From assembly GCA_019322855.1 (NCBI GenBank), contig JAHWIA010000040.1, positions 1 through 6,996 of the forward strand: DNA of 6,996 nucleotides, given 5' to 3'. The notes under the pieces were generated by a model. That model ran no database searches. It worked only from the letters and a program-made list of their open reading frames with translations, and had not been told where the DNA came from. The position numbers were made by a program, and so were the translations under genes. Each line of letters opens with the position of its first letter. Position 1 is the stretch's first letter. Below, piece by piece: positions 5,117 to 6,996 of the stretch. This DNA is from Candidatus Woesearchaeota archaeon (GTDB lineage: Archaea > Nanobdellota > Nanobdellia > Woesearchaeales > WJKV01).

Positions 5117-5275
5117 AAATTCTGTATAACCGCATTTTCCGCAGTATACTCTGTCCTTGTGCTGTGCCAGGAATACTCCAGGTCCGCACTTTGGGCATGA
5201 CTGTCTTTTTCTTTCCACTTTGTCACCTTTGACTTCGTAGACAGTTGATACGCGAGCTTTAACTTGTTTTGCCAT
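5108..5275 (-). CDS. rps27ae: 30S ribosomal protein S27ae (eS31 type)
   Basis: It is a 55-residue gene from ATG 5275-5273. It is the archaeal counterpart of the ribosomal part of eukaryotic ubiquitin-S27a, a small-subunit protein of the head/beak. The basic N-terminal third (AKQVKARVSTVYEVKGDKVERK) is followed by a four-cysteine zinc ribbon: C27, C30 in SCPKCG and C45, C48 in YCGKCGY. It has a Shine-Dalgarno AAGGA at 5289-5285 inside the eS24 end. It lies 5 nt after eS24 as the last gene of the minus-strand operon, its usual archaeal place. The kae1 gene that often follows it in archaea is absent: the next gene is convergent. Confidence 0.95.
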   Translation of the reverse strand: MAKQVKARVSTVYEVKGDKVERKRQSCPKCGPGVFLAQHKDRVYCGKCGYTEFKK

Positions 5276-5280
5276 ATTAA

Positions 5281-5721
5281 TCATTCCTTCTTCTCTTCTG
5301 GTTTAGCTTCAGCAGGTTTCTCAGCCGGAGATTCTGCCTTAGGTTCTTCTTTTTTCTCTTCAGGTTTAGCTTCTGCTTTTGGCTCTTCTTTCTTTTCTTC
5401 AGCCGGTGCTGCAGGCGCAGCTTCTGCTGGTTTTTCTTCCTTTTTCTCTTCTTTCTTTGCGTTTCTCTTCAAAGCAGGCTTTCCTTCCATCTTTTTCATG
5501 TCTGCTTCGTTCTTGTAAACATGAGCTTTAACGACTGCCAGGCTCTTGCCGAATGCAGTATTGACTTTGTTGACAACAACAAGTTCTTCTTTTGCCTTCA
5601 GCTTTGTGGCCAGCTGATTCTTTAACTGCGCCCTGCTCGGTGTCGCGCCTTCAAACTCAACTTTAGCAACAATATTTTCCCTGTTCAATAATTCTGCTGG
5701 TTTTCTTTCAATTATGTCCAT
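5281..5721 (-). CDS. rps24e: 30S ribosomal protein S24e (eS24) with long low-complexity tail
   Basis: The protein has 146 residues, against about 100 in most archaea. The core, residues 1-87, is typical: LLNRENIVAKVEFEGATPSR, then QLATKLKAKEELVVVNKVNT, AFGKSLAVVKAHVY and the closing LKRN. It is a small-subunit protein that binds 16S rRNA. Residues 88-146 are an added Lys/Glu/Ala/Pro tail with an internal repeat (EEKKEEPKAEAKP, then EEKKEEPKAESPAEKPAEAKP, then EEKKE). It starts 2 nt after the Spt4 stop and has AAAGG 10 nt before the ATG, inside spt4. The frame stays open to a TGA at 5283-5281, so the tail is part of the gene, not a misread fusion. Confidence 0.94.
   Translation of the reverse strand: MDIIERKPAELLNRENIVAKVEFEGATPSRAQLKNQLATKLKAKEELVVVNKVNTAFGKSLAVVKAHVYKNEADMKKMEGKPALKRNAKKEEKKEEKPAEAAPAAPAEEKKEEPKAEAKPEEKKEEPKAESPAEKPAEAKPEEKKE
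5284..5460 (-). repeat. repeated low-complexity tail region within eS24
   Basis: Codons 88-146 of eS24 form imperfect repeats rich in GAA, AAG, GCT and CCT-type codons. The unit EEKKEEPKAE(A/S) occurs twice, and PAEAKPEEKKE-like pieces recur. Such a purine-rich tract is prone to length variation. Its composition resembles the L12 hinge and the Rpo7 tail in this window. Confidence 0.7.
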
Positions 5722-5723
5722 TT

Positions 5724-5909
5724 TTATCTTACCTTTATTGCGTATTCACCAGGCATTGTTGCCCCTATCTTTTTTGCGATCTCTGACTTTTCAGGATCTA
5801 GGATCACGATTCTTCCTCTCCAGGTTGTTGTGAACTGGTTTCGTTTGCAAGCAGGACACACGTCTCCGGTCACGAACATCTTGCAGTTTTTGCATACTTT
5901 CTTTGCCAT
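5724..5909 (-). CDS. spt4: transcription elongation factor Spt4 (RpoE'')
   Basis: It encodes 61 residues, the standard archaeal size. Spt4 pairs with Spt5 and clamps RNA polymerase for processive elongation. The four zinc ligands are C6 and C9 (CKNC) and C18 and C21 (CPAC). The second half reads TTTWRGRIVILDPEKSEIAK and ends GEYAIKVR, as in archaeal Spt4/RpoE''. It lies 11 nt after Rpo7 and 2 nt before eS24. In many archaea a DUF359 gene (GTP-dependent dephospho-CoA kinase) stands between Spt4 and eS24; here there is no room for it. Confidence 0.95.
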   Translation of the reverse strand: MAKKVCKNCKMFVTGDVCPACKRNQFTTTWRGRIVILDPEKSEIAKKIGATMPGEYAIKVR

Positions 5910-5920
5910 TTTTTCTCAGA

Positions 5921-6511
5921 TTATTTTTTCTTTGCTTCTTTTTTAGCTTCTTTTTTTGGTTCTTTTGCAGGTCCGGTCTTGAAATCTTCTGTGATCCATT
6001 CGAACTTTCCAAGTCCCTGCTGTCTCATTGTCACACCGATCTTAGGGTTTGATATGTCCTTGAATGAGACTGCGATGATTCTTGCCCTGCATTCATCACC
6101 AACTTTCAAGGTTCTGTGGGAATCTCTTCCTGTAAGAACTTTTTCTTTTGAAAATGAAACAAAATCATCCATTGTCTGTGAGATGTGTATCATACCGTCC
6201 ATAGGCCCCATGTTGATGAACGCGCCGAAGTCTGCCATATCCTTGATTCTTCCGTGTACGACTTCCTGCAGTTCAGGTTTGAATGCCAGCAAGACGAACT
6301 TTGTCTTGTAATATGGCGCGCCGTCTCCAGGAACAATGACGCCTTCGCCGATAGACAATACCTTGCTCACGTCGATGACATTGCCGAAATCCCGAGAGAT
6401 GTATCCTTCGAACTTCTCCCGCAATTGTGTGAGTACTGCCTGATCCAGCTCCTTGGTCATGAGAGCAGGAGGCACTCGTATATGGTCTTCGATTTCAACC
6501 TTGTAAAACAT
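5921..6511 (-). CDS. rpo7: DNA-directed RNA polymerase subunit Rpo7 (RpoE')
   Basis: It encodes 196 residues. Rpo7 pairs with Rpo4 to form the polymerase stalk, which binds nascent RNA and helps promoter opening; it is the homologue of eukaryotic Rpb7. The N-terminal tip domain (1-80) starts MFYKVEIEDHIRVPP and includes the conserved GVIVPGDGAPYYKTKF. An S1 RNA-binding domain follows, with HGRIKDMADFGAFINMGPMDG at about 86-106, MIHISQ, and KIGVTMRQQGLG near its end. Residues 178-196 form a Lys/Ala/Glu tail (PAKEPKKEAKKEAKKK) that most archaeal Rpo7 proteins lack. The ATG at 6511 has AAGGA six bases upstream, overlapping the stop of the PIN gene. It is the second gene of the operon. Confidence 0.96.
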   Translation of the reverse strand: MFYKVEIEDHIRVPPALMTKELDQAVLTQLREKFEGYISRDFGNVIDVSKVLSIGEGVIVPGDGAPYYKTKFVLLAFKPELQEVVHGRIKDMADFGAFINMGPMDGMIHISQTMDDFVSFSKEKVLTGRDSHRTLKVGDECRARIIAVSFKDISNPKIGVTMRQQGLGKFEWITEDFKTGPAKEPKKEAKKEAKKK

Positions 6512-6520
6512 TTTGATTCC

Positions 6521-6913
6521 TTATTCTATTTTTATGTATTTTTTTTGTCTTAATATCAAAATTTGAACTTGATTCGTCCTCAAAAGCCGTTTTAAGCCTT
6601 GATCTTGGGTTGCAACGGCAAATCCTCCCCTTTTCGCGATTTTCAAGATAAGTTCGTCCACATTTTTAAAGCTTGTTGTTTTACTGCTTAGTATGCGGAT
6701 ATTGAACTTATTTATAAATTGTATTGCTAATTTTGCAGCTTCCCTGTGTCTTTTTTTCTGCTCTTTATCCCTTGATATTTTCCTTAACTCTGACAAAGTC
6801 TCGTCGACAATGTAAAGTTTCGCTTTTGGCACAGCCTCTTTGATCTGCGAAAAAACATCGATCTTAAGCGTGCCAGGAATGAGCAAAAAGTTGGTGTCAA
6901 GGATTATTTTCAT
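6521..6913 (-). CDS. PIN-domain nuclease, Fcf1/Utp24-like (rRNA-processing candidate)
   Basis: The 130 residues make up a single PIN domain, a metal-dependent endoribonuclease fold. Acidic residues fitting the active site are D6 (ILDTNFL), E42 (LSELRKI), D86 (NVDELIL) and D104 (ATQDQGLKRLL). All are present, so it should be active. Archaeal relatives at this locus, beside Rpo7 and Spt4, are annotated as Fcf1-like, after the eukaryotic Utp24/Fcf1 endonuclease of 18S rRNA maturation. A VapC-type toxin is the alternative, but no antitoxin gene adjoins it and the conserved gene order favours a housekeeping role. The ATG at 6913 lies 31 nt from the first T of the TATA box, so the mRNA should be leaderless. 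It is the first gene of the five-gene operon. Confidence 0.88.
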   Translation of the reverse strand: MKIILDTNFLLIPGTLKIDVFSQIKEAVPKAKLYIVDETLSELRKISRDKEQKKRHREAAKLAIQFINKFNIRILSSKTTSFKNVDELILKIAKRGGFAVATQDQGLKRLLRTNQVQILILRQKKYIKIE

Positions 6914-6932
6914 TTATAAGGAAGTGACTGGT

Positions 6933-6949
6933 TCTATATATAAAGATTA
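6933..6949 (-). promoter_or_regulatory. BRE/TATA promoter of the PIN-rpo7-spt4-eS24-eS27 operon
   Basis: The minus strand reads TAATCTTTATATATAGA, with the TATA box TTTATATA at 6944-6937. Its first T is 31 nt upstream of the start codon A at 6913, predicting a leaderless transcript. It closely resembles the two plus-strand promoters at 604-620 and 3593-3609. No other convincing TATA box was seen inside the operon. Confidence 0.7.
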
Positions 6950-6950
6950 T

Positions 6951-6971
6951 GCTATATTCTACCTATATAGC
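6951..6971. promoter_or_regulatory. inverted repeat upstream of the PIN operon promoter (operator candidate)
   Basis: GCTATAT (6951-6957) and ATATAGC (6965-6971) are perfect inverted repeats with a 7-nt spacer. The dyad lies just upstream of the BRE/TATA of the minus-strand operon, a normal place for an archaeal activator site. It would also precede a possible plus-strand promoter at 6975. AT-rich sequence makes chance dyads fairly common. Confidence 0.3.
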
Positions 6972-6974
6972 AAG

Positions 6975-6983
6975 TTTTAAATA
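6975..6983 (+). promoter_or_regulatory. possible TATA box of a divergent gene beyond the right edge
   Basis: TTTTAAATA resembles the plus-strand TATA boxes of this window and would place a transcript start near or past the end of the window. Nothing coding can be seen in the last 80 bases. Confidence 0.25.
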
Positions 6984-6996
6984 ATCCCCTGTCTAT

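Noticed and set aside
5264..5518. 84-codon plus-strand frame rich in Ser, Phe, Gly and Ala
   Set aside because: Antisense of the repeated eS24 tail; its apparent repeats mirror that tail.
6521..6913. VapC toxin of a toxin-antitoxin pair
   Set aside because: No antitoxin frame adjoins it, and its place beside rpo7 and spt4 matches the conserved Fcf1-like housekeeping locus.
1..6996. tRNA, rRNA, CRISPR array or insertion sequence
   Set aside because: No cloverleaf with CCA-proximal and TPsiC features, no regular spaced direct repeats and no transposase motifs were found by eye.

Overview
The window is archaeal. It carries archaeal-type ribosomal stalk genes (uL1, uL10/P0, P1-type L12). It also has the archaeal RNA polymerase/translation cluster (Fcf1-like PIN protein, Rpo7, Spt4, eS24, eS27) and archaeal BRE/TATA promoters. 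Genes are tightly packed and base composition is AT-rich. Lysine/alanine/glutamate-rich protein tails and several atypical family members (an L10 without its acidic tail, an eS24 with a long tail) would suit a DPANN-like lineage such as Woesearchaeota, but the sequence alone does not settle the lineage.

Layout from left to right. (1) 1-185, minus: the 5' end of a class I SAM-dependent methyltransferase, apparently leaderless, running off the left edge. (2) 186-640: a mostly intergenic stretch holding one convincing small gene, a roughly 46-residue membrane protein (409-549, plus) behind a near-perfect Shine-Dalgarno. It also holds a perfect 9-bp hairpin at 565-588 and a strong promoter at 604-620. 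(3) 640-2643, plus: a long structured leader and then the L1-L10-L12 operon. L1 and L10 overlap by ATGA, and a T-rich terminator follows. (4) 2714-3589, plus: a coiled-coil protein of the archaeal COG1340 type. (5) 3664/3685-5100, plus: an uncharacterised protein of about 470 residues with GlmU/GT-A nucleotidyltransferase-like motifs. Its Shine-Dalgarno points at an ATA codon rather than any normal start. (6) 5108-6913, minus: a compact five-gene operon transcribed right to left, PIN/Fcf1-like, Rpo7 (RpoE'), Spt4 (RpoE''), eS24, eS27, with 2-11 nt gaps. It converges on the previous gene with only 7 nt between stop codons.

Functionally, most of the window builds the translation and transcription machinery: the L1 stalk, the GTPase-recruiting P stalk, two small-subunit proteins, the RNA polymerase stalk subunit, the Spt4 elongation factor and a probable rRNA-processing nuclease. 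The points most worth a second look are the structured L1 leader (candidate autoregulatory RNA), the hidden small membrane protein, the possible AUA/AUU initiation at two strong Shine-Dalgarno sites, the truncated L10, the divergent nucleotidyltransferase-like protein, and the gene missing between Spt4 and eS24.
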